A stretch of 64,000 bases of DNA from Fibrobacteraceae bacterium. Lineage in GTDB: Bacteria > Fibrobacterota > Fibrobacteria > Fibrobacterales > Fibrobacteraceae. Made by a program: the position numbers and the translations under genes. Numbering within the stretch: the first letter of the stretch is position 1; the number at the start of each line of letters is the position of its first letter. This document shows, piece after piece, positions 43,366-52,805 of this stretch. The notes under the pieces were generated by a model. The model had not been told where the DNA came from and ran no database searches. It saw nothing but the letters and a program-made list of their open reading frames with translations. The stretch lies in the NCBI GenBank assembly GCA_017625775.1, contig JAGAKE010000001.1:1-64000 (forward strand), given 5' to 3'.

Positions 43366-44931
43366 GTGAAATCAGAAATTCAGAAACGCAGAACATTTGC
43401 GATTGTTAGCCACCCAGATGCAGGAAAAACCACTATTACAGAAAAATTCTTGTGGTATGGAAATGTGATTCGTGAAGCAGGGCATGTTCGTGCAAAATCA
43501 AATCGCAGTTATACCGTTAGTGATTGGATGAAAATTGAGCAGCAACGCGGAATTTCTGTTTCTAGTTCAGTATTGAATTTTCCTTTTGAAGGTTGCATGT
43601 TCAACTTGGTAGATACTCCGGGTCACCAAGATTTCTGTGAAGATACTTATCGTGCTTTAACCGCTGTAGATGCAGCACTTGTTTTGATTGATAGCGTAAA
43701 CGGTGTGGAACGCCAAACGATTAAATTGATGGATGTTTGTCGCATGCGTCACACTCCAATTATTACGTTTATCAATAAAATGGATTTGGACGGGCGTCCT
43801 GTTCTTGATTTATTAGATGAAATTGAAAGTATTTTAAAAATAAAAGTCGCTCCTTTCACCTTACCAATAGGTGTTGGAAAATTATTTAAGGGCGTTTATA
43901 GCATTGCAGAAAACACATTCCATACTTTTAATAAAGAAGAGGGTGGTCAAGAAATTATTCAAATGTCTGGCCCAGACGATGAACGTCTTGTAGAACTTTG
44001 TGGCGAAAATTGGGTAGCACAATTCCGTGAAGAATACGATATGGTTACAGGCGCTATGGATCCATTTGATCACGAAAAATTTTTGAAGGGTGAAATGTGT
44101 CCGGTATTTTTCGGTAGTGCTGTAAATAATTTTGGTGTGCGTCAATTGTTGAATGCTTTTGCAAAACTAGCGCCTCCGCCAATGGTTCGCTTAACTGATA
44201 AACGAGAAGTAAATCCTGAAGAAGAAAAATTCAGTGCGTTTGTTTTTAAAATTCAAGCGAATATGGATCCAAAACATCGCGATAGAACGGCTTTTTTGAG
44301 AATTTGTTCTGGAAGTTTTACTCGCGGAGAAAAAGTTTATCATTGTCGCTCTAACCGAGAAATTCGCTTAGCGGCGCCAACTGCATTTTTGGCGAAGGAC
44401 AAGGAAGTTATTGATCATGCTTATGCAGGTGATATTGTCGGCATAAACGATCCAGGTCTTTTCCGCATTGGAGATACTTTAACCGACGGCGAAAAGATGA
44501 ACTTTACTGGAATTCCTGATTTTGCGCCAGAATTTTTTGCTCGCGTTACACTTTTGAATCCATTGAAATCAAAGCAAATGGCAAAAGGTTTGGCTGAACT
44601 TTCTGAAGAAGGTGCTACACAACTTTACGAACCTTTAAAATCTCCAATTCCTGTGATTGGAGTAGTTGGTGAATTGCAGTTTGACGTTTTGAAATATCGT
44701 TTATCTGCTGAATATGGGGCTGATGTGGCTTTAGATAAAATTCCTGCTTATGGAATCCGTTGGATTTCTGGCCCGGAAAAAGATTTGGCTACTTTTTCTT
44801 CCGAGTATGCTATGGATTGTATGCTTGATAAAGAACGTCGTTTAGTTTGTTTGTTCCCTAATGAATATCGTTTGAATTTGGCACTGAAAAATTACGAAAC
44901 TCTAAAATTTGATCAAACTTCACAGGTTTAA
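43366..44931 (+). CDS. prfC: Peptide chain release factor 3
   Basis: RF3 is a GTPase that removes RF1/RF2 from the ribosome. G motifs are SHPDAGKTTI (about 15), DTPGHQDF (about 81) and NKMDLDG (about 136), and the protein ends LFPNEYRLNLALKNY ... in the usual way. The start is taken as GTG 43366, six bases after GGAG (43356-43359), because homologues begin about ten residues before KRRTFAIVSH; the longer frame would add 21 residues with no counterpart. This gives 521 residues, a normal length. Confidence 0.94.
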   Translation: MKSEIQKRRTFAIVSHPDAGKTTITEKFLWYGNVIREAGHVRAKSNRSYTVSDWMKIEQQRGISVSSSVLNFPFEGCMFNLVDTPGHQDFCEDTYRALTAVDAALVLIDSVNGVERQTIKLMDVCRMRHTPIITFINKMDLDGRPVLDLLDEIESILKIKVAPFTLPIGVGKLFKGVYSIAENTFHTFNKEEGGQEIIQMSGPDDERLVELCGENWVAQFREEYDMVTGAMDPFDHEKFLKGEMCPVFFGSAVNNFGVRQLLNAFAKLAPPPMVRLTDKREVNPEEEKFSAFVFKIQANMDPKHRDRTAFLRICSGSFTRGEKVYHCRSNREIRLAAPTAFLAKDKEVIDHAYAGDIVGINDPGLFRIGDTLTDGEKMNFTGIPDFAPEFFARVTLLNPLKSKQMAKGLAELSEEGATQLYEPLKSPIPVIGVVGELQFDVLKYRLSAEYGADVALDKIPAYGIRWISGPEKDLATFSSEYAMDCMLDKERRLVCLFPNEYRLNLALKNYETLKFDQTSQV

Positions 44932-44932
44932 A

Positions 44933-45778
44933 ATGAAAAAAATTTTATTTCTTTTTTTTGCAAGCGTTGCTTTTGCAGGCAAAGTAGAAATTGCATCTAT
45001 TGAAACGGGAAATTCGGGTATTGATGCTCAAACTATTGAAATGCTTGTACGCTCGGCAGTGGTTCAATCAGGCGATACCCCTGTAGAATCTTCAGATAGA
45101 AAATTACGAGTGAATTTAATGCCTTTAGGAAGTTCTATTATTGTAGTGGCAGAAACAAGTGAAGATGGTTCTGTAGAAAATTCAGTAAAATTAAAAGCTC
45201 AAAATCCAGAGGAGCTAGATATTGTAATTGAACGAACCGTATCAGCTGCTTTGTCTGGTAAATCTCCTAAAGAAAATGAGGAAGTCACAAATATTACTCA
45301 AGAAGAAGAGAATGAACTTCAAGCGAGAAAGGGAACAAAGAGATATAGACACTTAAGTCTTGGTCCAATGTTCTGGCATAATATGCACGGTTCGCACTTA
45401 TTAGGTTTTGCTATAAATTATGGCCATATATGGGAAGTTTCTCCGCATGCTGCAATTACACTTCAAGATTATAACGCATTCTCTTTTGGAGAAGAATTAG
45501 TCACTCATCTTACTGTTTTGATTGGAGGGCGTTATTATTTCACTCCAAGAAGAATTTCGCCTTATTTTGGAATTGGACTTGGAATAGGAACTAATCTTTC
45601 GACCTGTGATGATATGGCAACCTTCGGATTTGCTGGGGGAGCTTCTTTAGGTATTGTATTTTTCCGCACTTCAGAAACTCAATTAGAAATAGGTGCAGAA
45701 TATGACATTGTATTAGACGGTTTTGGAACAACTCATGCAGCTAGCAAGGCGGAAGCATTTATAGGATTAAATTTCTAG
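44933..45778 (+). CDS. Outer-membrane beta-barrel-like protein
   Basis: A signal peptide (about 1-15, ending FAGK) leads to a periplasmic alpha/beta domain (about 16-100) followed by a C-terminal region (about 140-281) of amphipathic strands (GRYYFTPRRISPYFGIGLGIG ... AFIGLNF). It ends with an aromatic residue, as in outer-membrane barrels. I start it at ATG 44933, two bases after the prfC stop. Homology to a named family is not recognised. The MBOAT gene follows three bases later. Confidence 0.65.
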   Translation: MKKILFLFFASVAFAGKVEIASIETGNSGIDAQTIEMLVRSAVVQSGDTPVESSDRKLRVNLMPLGSSIIVVAETSEDGSVENSVKLKAQNPEELDIVIERTVSAALSGKSPKENEEVTNITQEEENELQARKGTKRYRHLSLGPMFWHNMHGSHLLGFAINYGHIWEVSPHAAITLQDYNAFSFGEELVTHLTVLIGGRYYFTPRRISPYFGIGLGIGTNLSTCDDMATFGFAGGASLGIVFFRTSETQLEIGAEYDIVLDGFGTTHAASKAEAFIGLNF

Positions 45779-45781
45779 TCT

Positions 45782-47161
45782 ATGTTTTTTCATTCCTGGT
45801 TGTTTATTCTTTTTGGAATCGCGGTAGTAGGCTTATTTTATTCTTTGCCAAGAGGTTTGCCTCGCCGCCTTTTGATTTTACTATCAGGACTTTATTTTTA
45901 CGCTTGTTTTCGTCCAGAGTATTTGATTTTAATGCTTGCTGTTGTATTTGTAGATTATACAATGGCACGTTTGATGCAAAGTTCTGAAACAGAAAAATTT
46001 CGGAAATTGTGTTTAGCTTTCAGTTTGTTTTTTGATTTAGGTATATTATTTTTATTTAAATATTTAGGCTTTTTTGAAGAAACTTGGAACGCAATTTTCT
46101 CTTCGATTTCAGGAAAAATCCACTTACCCTCATTATTGCTTCCAATGGGTATTTCCTTTTACACATTTCAAAGTCTTAGTTATGTGATAGATGTTTATCG
46201 AAAAAAGATCTCTGCGGAAAAAAGTTTTTTGCAATATTCGTTATATGTAACGTTTTTTCCTCAACTAGTGGCCGGGCCAATTGAAAATGCAAAGCACCTT
46301 TTGCCGCAAGTTCGGTTTGAAGAAAAATCATTTGCAATAGAAAATTTTCGTGAAGGAACTTTTCGGATTTTACAAGGCTTTTTTAAAAAGGCGATTCTTG
46401 CTGATACTTTAGCAACTATTGCAGATCCTGTTTTTTTAAATCCTCAGAATGCTTCTTCATTAATGATTCTTGTGTCTGCTATAGCTTTTGCTTTTCAAAT
46501 TTATTTTGATTTTTCCGGCTACTCAGATATTGCTATAGGAACAGCTCGGTTGTTCGGTGTGCGTTTAATGGAAAATTTCAAAACGCCTTATTTAGCCCTC
46601 AATTTTTATGATTTTTGGAAACGCTGGCATATTTCATTGACGTCTTGGTTGCGAGAATACGTTTATTTTTCGTTGGGAGGCTCTCGTTGTAGTTCTTTAC
46701 GACATGTGTTGAATGTTATGGCTGTATTTTTAGTGAGCGGCTTGTGGCATGGAGCTGCTTGGACGTTTGTTCTGTGGGGAATTTTACATGGGTTAATTTA
46801 TTTGTATGATCAACACTTTAATCAAAAAGAGAATTTTAAAATTTGGAGATGTGTTCGCACATTTACCTTAGTGACATTTCTTTTCACTTTGTTTCGTGCA
46901 CCAAGTTTTTCATTATGGCTTCAATATTGGAAATCTTTTTTCACGCATATTTTTTCCGCAGAAGGTGTGCTTATAAAATGGAGCGATTTATTACCATCTA
47001 TGGTTTATATTCCTGTTCTATTCGGCTTTATAATTCTTCTTTTTCAATTTTTATATTCGAATAAAAATGTCCCGATTCTATTGAAGTATTTGTTGTATTT
47101 ATTGCCTTTAATTTTCTTTGGTCGTTTTTCTGGCCAGGGGTTCATTTATTTTCAGTTTTAA
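45782..47161 (+). CDS. MBOAT O-acyltransferase (AlgI-like)
   Basis: A 459-residue polytopic inner-membrane protein with about ten helices. The family motifs are FPQLVAGPIENA (about 160), DFWKRWHISLTSWLREYVY (about 279-297) and SGLWHGAAWTFVLWGILHG (about 319-337); the last contains the catalytic His. AlgI-type enzymes pass acetyl groups across the membrane for polysaccharide O-acetylation. The next gene is an AlgJ/AlgX-like partner, which fits this role. Confidence 0.92.
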   Translation: MFFHSWLFILFGIAVVGLFYSLPRGLPRRLLILLSGLYFYACFRPEYLILMLAVVFVDYTMARLMQSSETEKFRKLCLAFSLFFDLGILFLFKYLGFFEETWNAIFSSISGKIHLPSLLLPMGISFYTFQSLSYVIDVYRKKISAEKSFLQYSLYVTFFPQLVAGPIENAKHLLPQVRFEEKSFAIENFREGTFRILQGFFKKAILADTLATIADPVFLNPQNASSLMILVSAIAFAFQIYFDFSGYSDIAIGTARLFGVRLMENFKTPYLALNFYDFWKRWHISLTSWLREYVYFSLGGSRCSSLRHVLNVMAVFLVSGLWHGAAWTFVLWGILHGLIYLYDQHFNQKENFKIWRCVRTFTLVTFLFTLFRAPSFSLWLQYWKSFFTHIFSAEGVLIKWSDLLPSMVYIPVLFGFIILLFQFLYSNKNVPILLKYLLYLLPLIFFGRFSGQGFIYFQF

Positions 47162-47170
47162 CGAGGCAAG

Positions 47171-48202
47171 ATGAATAAGCAAGAAAAAATATTTTTATGG
47201 TGCGTTCGCCTTGCAGGAATTTTTGCCGCTTTATTACTGGTGGTTTTCCTTTTAGGACTTTACCCAGTGATGCTTTCTCCGAAAGGTGATTTGTTTCGTT
47301 TGACTTCGGTAAAAGAATTTGACGAACCATTTTTAAAACCATATCGAATCAATGAATCCGTAGTTTCCGCTAGTCCAGACGCCTCTTTGGTATGGTGGAT
47401 TGGAGATTCTTTTTCGGTGGTGCAATTTGGACATAAACCATTTCCAGAACAATTTTCTGAAAAATATAAAGTTCCTGTTTTCTTTTCGCATTTTAATAAT
47501 TTTAAAGCACAAGGAATTCAGGTTTTAGAACAACTTAAAGCTCTTCCTCAAGAAAAAAGACCAAAAGTTTTGCTAATAGAATGTGTTGAAAGAAATTTGC
47601 CAGAACTTGCTTCTTTTTTAAATATAGAAGGAGCGGCCTGGCGTTCTTTTGTTCCGCCTGTTTTAAATTTACTCCGAGATCGTTTATTTATTTCAGCGAC
47701 ATCATCAGTTGATTTTACTTGGCGAAGATTCTTGCCGGTATCGTATGTAAGAACTTTTTTAGATACTTATCGTTATAAATGGTATGGAGATAGTCACCCA
47801 TTAGCCATTCCGCATAAAGAAAATGGTTTGTCTTATTTAGAATTTGCAGATGATGATTTTAAAAATTATGAATCAGCTTCAATTGGTAATATGGTTCAAG
47901 TTTTTTCTTCTTTTTCAAAAGCGGCAAAAGAGTTGGGCGTGAATGTTTTGTGGGTGATTCCACCAAATCGCAATTATTTTTTCCAGTATAAAAATAAAGA
48001 AGACTTTTTTGCCCGTTCTTTGTTTCAAGAAATGCAAAAGGCAAACCTGAATTATATAGATCTTCACACGCCACTTTTCAAAGCAAGAGATGCAGGAGAA
48101 TCCCTTTATTGGAAAACTGATTCTCATTGGAACGAAAAAGCGGTAAAAATTTCTGTAGAAGCGTTAGAAAAAGTCGTTCAAAAATATTTCACTCCAGAAT
48201 AA
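47171..48202 (+). CDS. AlgJ/AlgX-like SGNH acetyltransferase partner
   Basis: This 343-residue protein is anchored by one N-terminal helix (about 12-33). The periplasmic domain has WWIGDSFS (about 76; catalytic Ser of the SGNH fold) and a KTDSHWNEKAV block (about 317; Asp and His of the triad). This matches AlgJ/AlgX/DHHW-type proteins that finish the O-acetylation started by an MBOAT protein. Together with the preceding gene it probably acetylates a surface or wall glycan. No alginate genes are nearby. Confidence 0.82.
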   Translation: MNKQEKIFLWCVRLAGIFAALLLVVFLLGLYPVMLSPKGDLFRLTSVKEFDEPFLKPYRINESVVSASPDASLVWWIGDSFSVVQFGHKPFPEQFSEKYKVPVFFSHFNNFKAQGIQVLEQLKALPQEKRPKVLLIECVERNLPELASFLNIEGAAWRSFVPPVLNLLRDRLFISATSSVDFTWRRFLPVSYVRTFLDTYRYKWYGDSHPLAIPHKENGLSYLEFADDDFKNYESASIGNMVQVFSSFSKAAKELGVNVLWVIPPNRNYFFQYKNKEDFFARSLFQEMQKANLNYIDLHTPLFKARDAGESLYWKTDSHWNEKAVKISVEALEKVVQKYFTPE

Positions 48203-48216
48203 ACTAATTTTAAAGC

Positions 48217-49011
48217 ATGAAACCTTATCTTGATTTACTTTCAGACCTTTTAGAAAATGGCGTAAAACGCGGAGATCGTACTGGAACAGGAACTCTTTCT
48301 GTATTTGGTCGCCAAAATCGTTATGATCTTTCTGCTGGTTTCCCTTGTTTAACTACAAAAAAACTTCATTTGCGTTCTATTATTCATGAACTTTTGTGGT
48401 TTTTAAAAGGTGATACCAATATTCGTTATTTGCATGAAAATAAAGTAACCATTTGGGATGAATGGGCCGATGAAAATGGTGAGTTAGGGCCTGTGTATGG
48501 TCATCAATGGCGTAGTTGGCCAACTCCAGATGGCGGTCATATTGATCAGATAGCGAATCTAGTTCATTCTTTAAAGAACAATCCAGAATCTCGTCGTCAT
48601 TTGGTTTGCGCCTGGAATGTTGCAGAGGTGGATAAAATGGCTTTGCCTCCTTGCCATTGCTTGTTCCAATTCTATGTAGCTGAAGGTAAACTTTCTTGTC
48701 AGCTTTATCAACGTAGTGCAGATTCTTTTTTAGGCGTTCCATTTAACATTGCTTCTTATGCTCTTTTAACGATGATGCTTGCTCAAGTTACCAATTTACA
48801 AGTAGGTGAATTTGTTCATACTTTTGGTGATTTACACTTGTATCTGAATCATATTGATCAAGCAAAAGAGCAACTCTCGCGAACACCACGTGCTTTGCCA
48901 AATATGAAAATTAATCCAGACGTCAAAGATATTTTTGATTTCAAATTTGAAGATTTTGAACTTGAAAATTATGATCCTTACCCAACGATTAAGGCTCCAA
49001 TTGCGGTTTAA
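48217..49011 (+). CDS. thyA: Thymidylate synthase
   Basis: ThyA methylates dUMP to dTMP using methylenetetrahydrofolate. The 264-residue protein has the substrate-binding [32 protein letters not shown] and the catalytic Cys in [12 protein letters not shown] (about 146), then [20 protein letters not shown]. The size is that of the E. coli enzyme. It is followed two bases later by folA, the usual pair that regenerates dihydrofolate. Confidence 0.97.
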   Translation: MKPYLDLLSDLLENGVKRGDRTGTGTLSVFGRQNRYDLSAGFPCLTTKKLHLRSIIHELLWFLKGDTNIRYLHENKVTIWDEWADENGELGPVYGHQWRSWPTPDGGHIDQIANLVHSLKNNPESRRHLVCAWNVAEVDKMALPPCHCLFQFYVAEGKLSCQLYQRSADSFLGVPFNIASYALLTMMLAQVTNLQVGEFVHTFGDLHLYLNHIDQAKEQLSRTPRALPNMKINPDVKDIFDFKFEDFELENYDPYPTIKAPIAV

Positions 49012-49013
49012 AT

Positions 49014-49514
49014 ATGTTGGTTTCATGTATTGTGGCTGTTTCAGAAAATGGAGTGATTGGCAAAAATGGAACTTTGCCTTGGCGACTTTCTTCAGATTTA
49101 AAACGCTTTAAAGAAATTACAATCGGGCACCACATTATTCTTGGTAGAAAAAACTATGAAGATATTGGGCGCCCGCTCCCGAATCGAATTAATTTAGTCC
49201 TTTCTCGAAAGGAAAATTTGAAAATTGAAGGCTGCGAGGTTTTTTCGTCACTTGAAAATGCGATAAATTTTGCCAAAGAATCTGGTGAAACTGAGTGTTT
49301 TATTATCGGCGGGGCTGAAATTTACAAAGCGGCGATGCCTTATTGTTCTCGTCTTTATTTGACAAAAGTAAAAGCTGAAATTGATGGAGATGTTTTTATG
49401 CCTTCGCTCGGAGAGGGGTGGACTTTAGAAAGAGAAACTTCATTTCCGGCAGATGAGAAAAATCAGTATTCTACGGTATTTCAAATTTTTGAAAGAAGTT
49501 TAAAAAACGGTTGA
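49014..49514 (+). CDS. folA: Dihydrofolate reductase
   Basis: FolA reduces dihydrofolate produced by ThyA. The 166-residue protein has IVAVSENGVIGKNGTLPWRL (active site Trp and substrate loop), HHIILGRKNYEDIGRPLPNR (NADPH site) and FIIGGAEIY (about 96-104). The usual active-site acid (Asp27 of E. coli) falls at the SSDLKRFK segment. It ends four bases from the convergent xseA gene. Confidence 0.95.
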   Translation: MLVSCIVAVSENGVIGKNGTLPWRLSSDLKRFKEITIGHHIILGRKNYEDIGRPLPNRINLVLSRKENLKIEGCEVFSSLENAINFAKESGETECFIIGGAEIYKAAMPYCSRLYLTKVKAEIDGDVFMPSLGEGWTLERETSFPADEKNQYSTVFQIFERSLKNG

Positions 49515-49518
49515 ATGT

Positions 49519-50841
49519 TTAAGTAGGCGTTTCTGTTTTTTCTTGAACAACAGAATGAATCGTTCCTTGAGCAAATTGTGTAATTATAGAATCGCCTGGA
49601 TTGAGCAAACTAAAGTCTTTTACAATTTTCCTGTTAGAATTTAAAGTGAGGGTGTAACCTTTTTTAAGAATGGTTTTTGGATCCATTGCTTTTAAATGGA
49701 TTTCTTGTAATTCAAAATGCTTTTTTGATAACTCAAGAATTTTTCGGCAACCATTTTTTAAACCCTCTTGATTTCGTAATAATTGCAAACGAGAATCTTG
49801 GAATATTTTAGAAGGCTCTTTTTTTAATTCTTTTATGTGACGTTCAATTTGTTCTTGTTCTTGAATGAATAATCGAGAAATTCTACGTTCTAAATTTTCT
49901 CGCAAAAAACGTAAGTGTTCTTGTTCTGCAGGAATTCTTAAGTGAATACGACCAGCTATTTCTAAGGCTAAATCTTTGATTCTTTGCCAAGCTTCAGATA
50001 GTTTATCGATTAGGAATTTTGCGCAATCAGTTGGCGTAATGAAATTTTGCCAAGCCACTTGATCTAAAAGGCATTTGTCTATTTCATGTCCGATTCCTGT
50101 TAATACTGGAATCGGGTAATTAGCGACAGCTCGGCATAAAACTTCACTATCAAAATAGTTTAAATCAGTTTTTGAACCGCCTCCTCTTACAATGCAGACA
50201 ACATCGAGGTTGGTGTTTTGACGAAGTTGACCTAAAGCAGAAAGAATTGTGGATTCGGTTTCATTCCCTTGCATTTTAGCGTGAATTGTTGTGATTTTAA
50301 ATGCAAAGCCTGATTCATTTAATTTAGTACTGAAATCATGAAAGGCCGCAGAGCCTTCACCAGTGATTAATCCGATGTGTAAAGGAGCTTCGCTAAAAGG
50401 GATAGATTTGTTTTTAAATAAAAGATTTTCTTCGCGTAAGCGTTGAAGAATCGCTTCGCGGGTTAAGGCTAATTCTCCAATGGTATAACTGGGGTCAATA
50501 TCTATGACTCTGCCTTGAAATTTCCCATAGGGAACGTAAAAATCGCCTTTAACGAACAACTTAACTTTTAGCTCTGTTTTTAATTCAAAAGGTTTTGAAA
50601 GAGCCGAAAGTTTAAGTTTGATTTTATTGAAATCAAAACGAAAAAGATATAGAGGAAGTGTGGCTTGAGGTTTTACATCGCCTTCGATAAATTCGGCAAT
50701 GCTTAAATAAACCATTTTATCTCGTTCTTGAATTTGGGTAATAACGCCATGAACCCATGTGTCTTTCACACGAGTATCAATGAGATTTTTTACTGCAGTC
50801 AAGTATTTACTGACAGAATAAGAACGAATGGTTTCTTGCAT
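49519..50841 (-). CDS. xseA: Exodeoxyribonuclease VII large subunit
   Basis: XseA, with the small subunit XseB, degrades single-stranded DNA. The protein begins with an OB-fold (about 8-105; YSVSKYLTAVKNLI ... HGVITQI) followed by the catalytic domain with GLITGEGSAAFHDF (about 160), VVCIVRGGGSKTDLNYFDSE (about 212-231) and TGIGHEIDKCLLD (about 245). A coiled coil covers about 280-370. ATG 50841 is chosen because homologues begin just before YSV. xseB is 8.4 kb away at 59249. Confidence 0.94.
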   Translation of the reverse strand: MQETIRSYSVSKYLTAVKNLIDTRVKDTWVHGVITQIQERDKMVYLSIAEFIEGDVKPQATLPLYLFRFDFNKIKLKLSALSKPFELKTELKVKLFVKGDFYVPYGKFQGRVIDIDPSYTIGELALTREAILQRLREENLLFKNKSIPFSEAPLHIGLITGEGSAAFHDFSTKLNESGFAFKITTIHAKMQGNETESTILSALGQLRQNTNLDVVCIVRGGGSKTDLNYFDSEVLCRAVANYPIPVLTGIGHEIDKCLLDQVAWQNFITPTDCAKFLIDKLSEAWQRIKDLALEIAGRIHLRIPAEQEHLRFLRENLERRISRLFIQEQEQIERHIKELKKEPSKIFQDSRLQLLRNQEGLKNGCRKILELSKKHFELQEIHLKAMDPKTILKKGYTLTLNSNRKIVKDFSLLNPGDSIITQFAQGTIHSVVQEKTETPT

Positions 50842-51021
50842 AATTAAAAAAGTATATAGAAAATTTAGTGAAAAAACAGCGGTTTGCTTTTTGAAAAATC
50901 TGGTTATAGACAAATTCTCAAAAAAAAATTAGGGAAAGGAAACTAGGCTATTTTTTATTGAGTAATAAAATGCTATTTTCAATGGAGTAAAATTGTTTCA
51001 CAATCTGTAAAAGAGGTTGAA

Positions 51022-51411
51022 ATGAAAAAGTTTTTTGTTTTATTTTCCCTGAGCGCCTTGCTTTATATGGGCTGCTCTTCGGGTAATCCAGCTTTATATA
51101 CATTGCAAATGCAATCGGAATTAGCAGGTTCAGAAGCGAAAAAGGCTAAAATTTCAGAGAGATCCGTAGTTCATGCTTCAGCAGCTCTTGATTCTTCAAA
51201 AAAATCTGAAAAGATTGGTGATGATCAGCTGGCCTTAATTCAAGCAGAATTAAGTAATCTTCGTTATCGTGTTATTTTTGCTGAAGCCAAAAAGAAAAAA
51301 GCTTTGAATGATAGCGCCAGCGTAACACAAGCGTTAGCTCAAGACAAAAAACGCCTTGAAGAATATCAAACTATTTTAGCTAAAGAAAAATCAAAGGAGG
51401 CCGGAAAATGA
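51022..51411 (+). CDS. Small lipoprotein of DUF4398 type
   Basis: A 129-residue lipoprotein (lipobox YMGC, about Cys18; Tyr at -3) that is otherwise a helical, Ala/Lys-rich coiled-coil segment. The pattern (A-x-x-A-x-x-A with a DDQLALIQAELSNLRY block) resembles DUF4398 proteins, commonly found upstream of OmpA-domain genes. It overlaps the OmpA-type gene by ATGA, and they probably act together in wall anchoring. Confidence 0.72.
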   Translation: MKKFFVLFSLSALLYMGCSSGNPALYTLQMQSELAGSEAKKAKISERSVVHASAALDSSKKSEKIGDDQLALIQAELSNLRYRVIFAEAKKKKALNDSASVTQALAQDKKRLEEYQTILAKEKSKEAGK

Positions 51412-52550
51412 AAAAGTTGAGTATTTTCGTTGGAATACTTTGTCTTTCTTTAGTTTCAATGACTTTTGCAGCGACTCCTGCTGCTCAAACTAAAAAAGAA
51501 GTAAAGAAACAAACAGAAAAGCAAACTCCTGCAAAGAAACAAAATAAAAATGGGAAATATGCGAGTCGTTGTAATGAAATGCTAAAAAAAGAAAAGGCAA
51601 AAATTCCAGTGACTTCGTATTTAGCTAATGTGACTTGGGCAGAAGCAGAAGCAAGAGCCAAACAATTAGAAAATTTTGAACATGAATTACCAAAGTCTGA
51701 TTTGTTGCCGTATTTTTCTGAGGCGTGCTCTTTATACGTAGAACTTTTAAAACTTTATGCAGAAACTGACCGAATTGAGCAAGCAACAGATGCAAATTGG
51801 TTAGAACGCGAAAAAGTTATGAAAGAAATAGAGAAAACTCAAAATGCAATTGTAAATGCTAGGCAAGATAGTTTGTCTTCTTTGCACGCGGATTTAACGG
51901 AAGCTCAAAATCAAGCCGAGGAAACTAGAGAAGAAATGAAAGAACGGGAAGCTCATGCTAACGCTAAACAAGATTCTCTGATGAGAGCCTCTAAAGAAAG
52001 AGAAGCAATTCTTTTAGCTGAAGCAAGCGCCCGCGAAGATTCTTTGCGTAGAGCTTCTAAAGAACGCGAATCTGAATTAGAAAAAGCTCTCGCTGAAGAA
52101 CGAGCAAAAGCAGAAGCCAGGCAGAAAGAAGCAAAATCTAAGTTGAATGAATTACAATCAAAATTGATTCAAGTAACTCAAGATGCTCGCGGAATTATTC
52201 TTTCAATGTCAGACATTTTATTTGATGTAGATAAAGCTACTTTGAAACAAGATTTGAAAACGAGTCTTGCTAAAGTTGCTGGCATTCTTTCTGTGTATCA
52301 GGAATTGAATGTAGTTGTTGAAGGGCATACAGATAACACTGGTTCAGAAAAACATAATATGAAACTCTCTGAACAACGAGCGAAGAATGTGCTTGATTTC
52401 TTGGTTAGTCAGGGAATTGAATCTTCTCGATTAACTTCTGTTGGTTACGGCATGACACGCCCTGTTGGTGACAATAAAACTAAAGAGGGACGTCAAAAAA
52501 ATCGGCGCGTAGATTTGGTGATTCAAGATAAAGTTTTGCAGGGAAAGTAA
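51408..52550 (+). CDS. OmpA-family peptidoglycan-binding protein
   Basis: A signal peptide (cut after about TFAA, residue 22) precedes a long helical region (about 60-255) with repeated RQDSL and RASKERE segments, likely a coiled coil. A C-terminal OmpA-like domain follows (about 262-378; ILFDVDKATLK, EGHTDNTGSEKHN, KNRRVDLVI). The domain binds peptidoglycan diaminopimelate. With the small lipoprotein upstream it forms an envelope module. Its stop overlaps the antitoxin-like gene. Confidence 0.85.
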   Translation: MKKLSIFVGILCLSLVSMTFAATPAAQTKKEVKKQTEKQTPAKKQNKNGKYASRCNEMLKKEKAKIPVTSYLANVTWAEAEARAKQLENFEHELPKSDLLPYFSEACSLYVELLKLYAETDRIEQATDANWLEREKVMKEIEKTQNAIVNARQDSLSSLHADLTEAQNQAEETREEMKEREAHANAKQDSLMRASKEREAILLAEASAREDSLRRASKERESELEKALAEERAKAEARQKEAKSKLNELQSKLIQVTQDARGIILSMSDILFDVDKATLKQDLKTSLAKVAGILSVYQELNVVVEGHTDNTGSEKHNMKLSEQRAKNVLDFLVSQGIESSRLTSVGYGMTRPVGDNKTKEGRQKNRRVDLVIQDKVLQGK

Positions 52551-52738
52551 TGGCTAAGAAAATTTCAGCAATGGAAACTCGAAGGAATTTCGGGGAAATT
52601 TTAGATCAAGTTCACTTGACCGGTGAGGAGTTCGTGATTGAACGAGCTGGAAAATCTTTGGCACGGTTAGTGCCTGTGAGTCAAGATGTTTCAGGAAAAT
52701 TAGATTTTCGAGATATTTTGAAACTTCCGAGTATTTAA
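52550..52738 (+). CDS. Orphan Phd/YefM-type antitoxin
   Basis: A 62-residue protein with the Phd/YefM DNA-binding N-terminus (ISAMETRRNFGEILDQVHLTG, then FVIERAGKSLARLVP). These are the antitoxins of type II toxin-antitoxin systems. No toxin gene (RelE, Doc or PIN domain) follows; a terminator is 12 bases downstream. The TAATG overlap with the OmpA gene suggests translation coupling, so it may have been co-opted as a regulator. Confidence 0.8.
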   Translation: MAKKISAMETRRNFGEILDQVHLTGEEFVIERAGKSLARLVPVSQDVSGKLDFRDILKLPSI

Positions 52739-52750
52739 TTTGGAATTGAA

Positions 52751-52786
52751 AAAAAGGCTATTTCGCTTTAGCGAAATAGCCTTTTT
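52751..52786. terminator. Strong bidirectional terminator
   Basis: AAAAAGGCTATTTCGCT (52751-52767) pairs perfectly with AGCGAAATAGCCTTTTT (52770-52786) around a two-base loop, between convergent genes. Confidence 0.9.
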
Positions 52787-52805
52787 GAAACGAATGTGTT
52801 ATGGC

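Noticed and set aside
52739..52805. Toxin partner of the Phd/YefM gene
   Set aside because: Only 67 bases, filled by a terminator, separate it from the convergent DedA gene.
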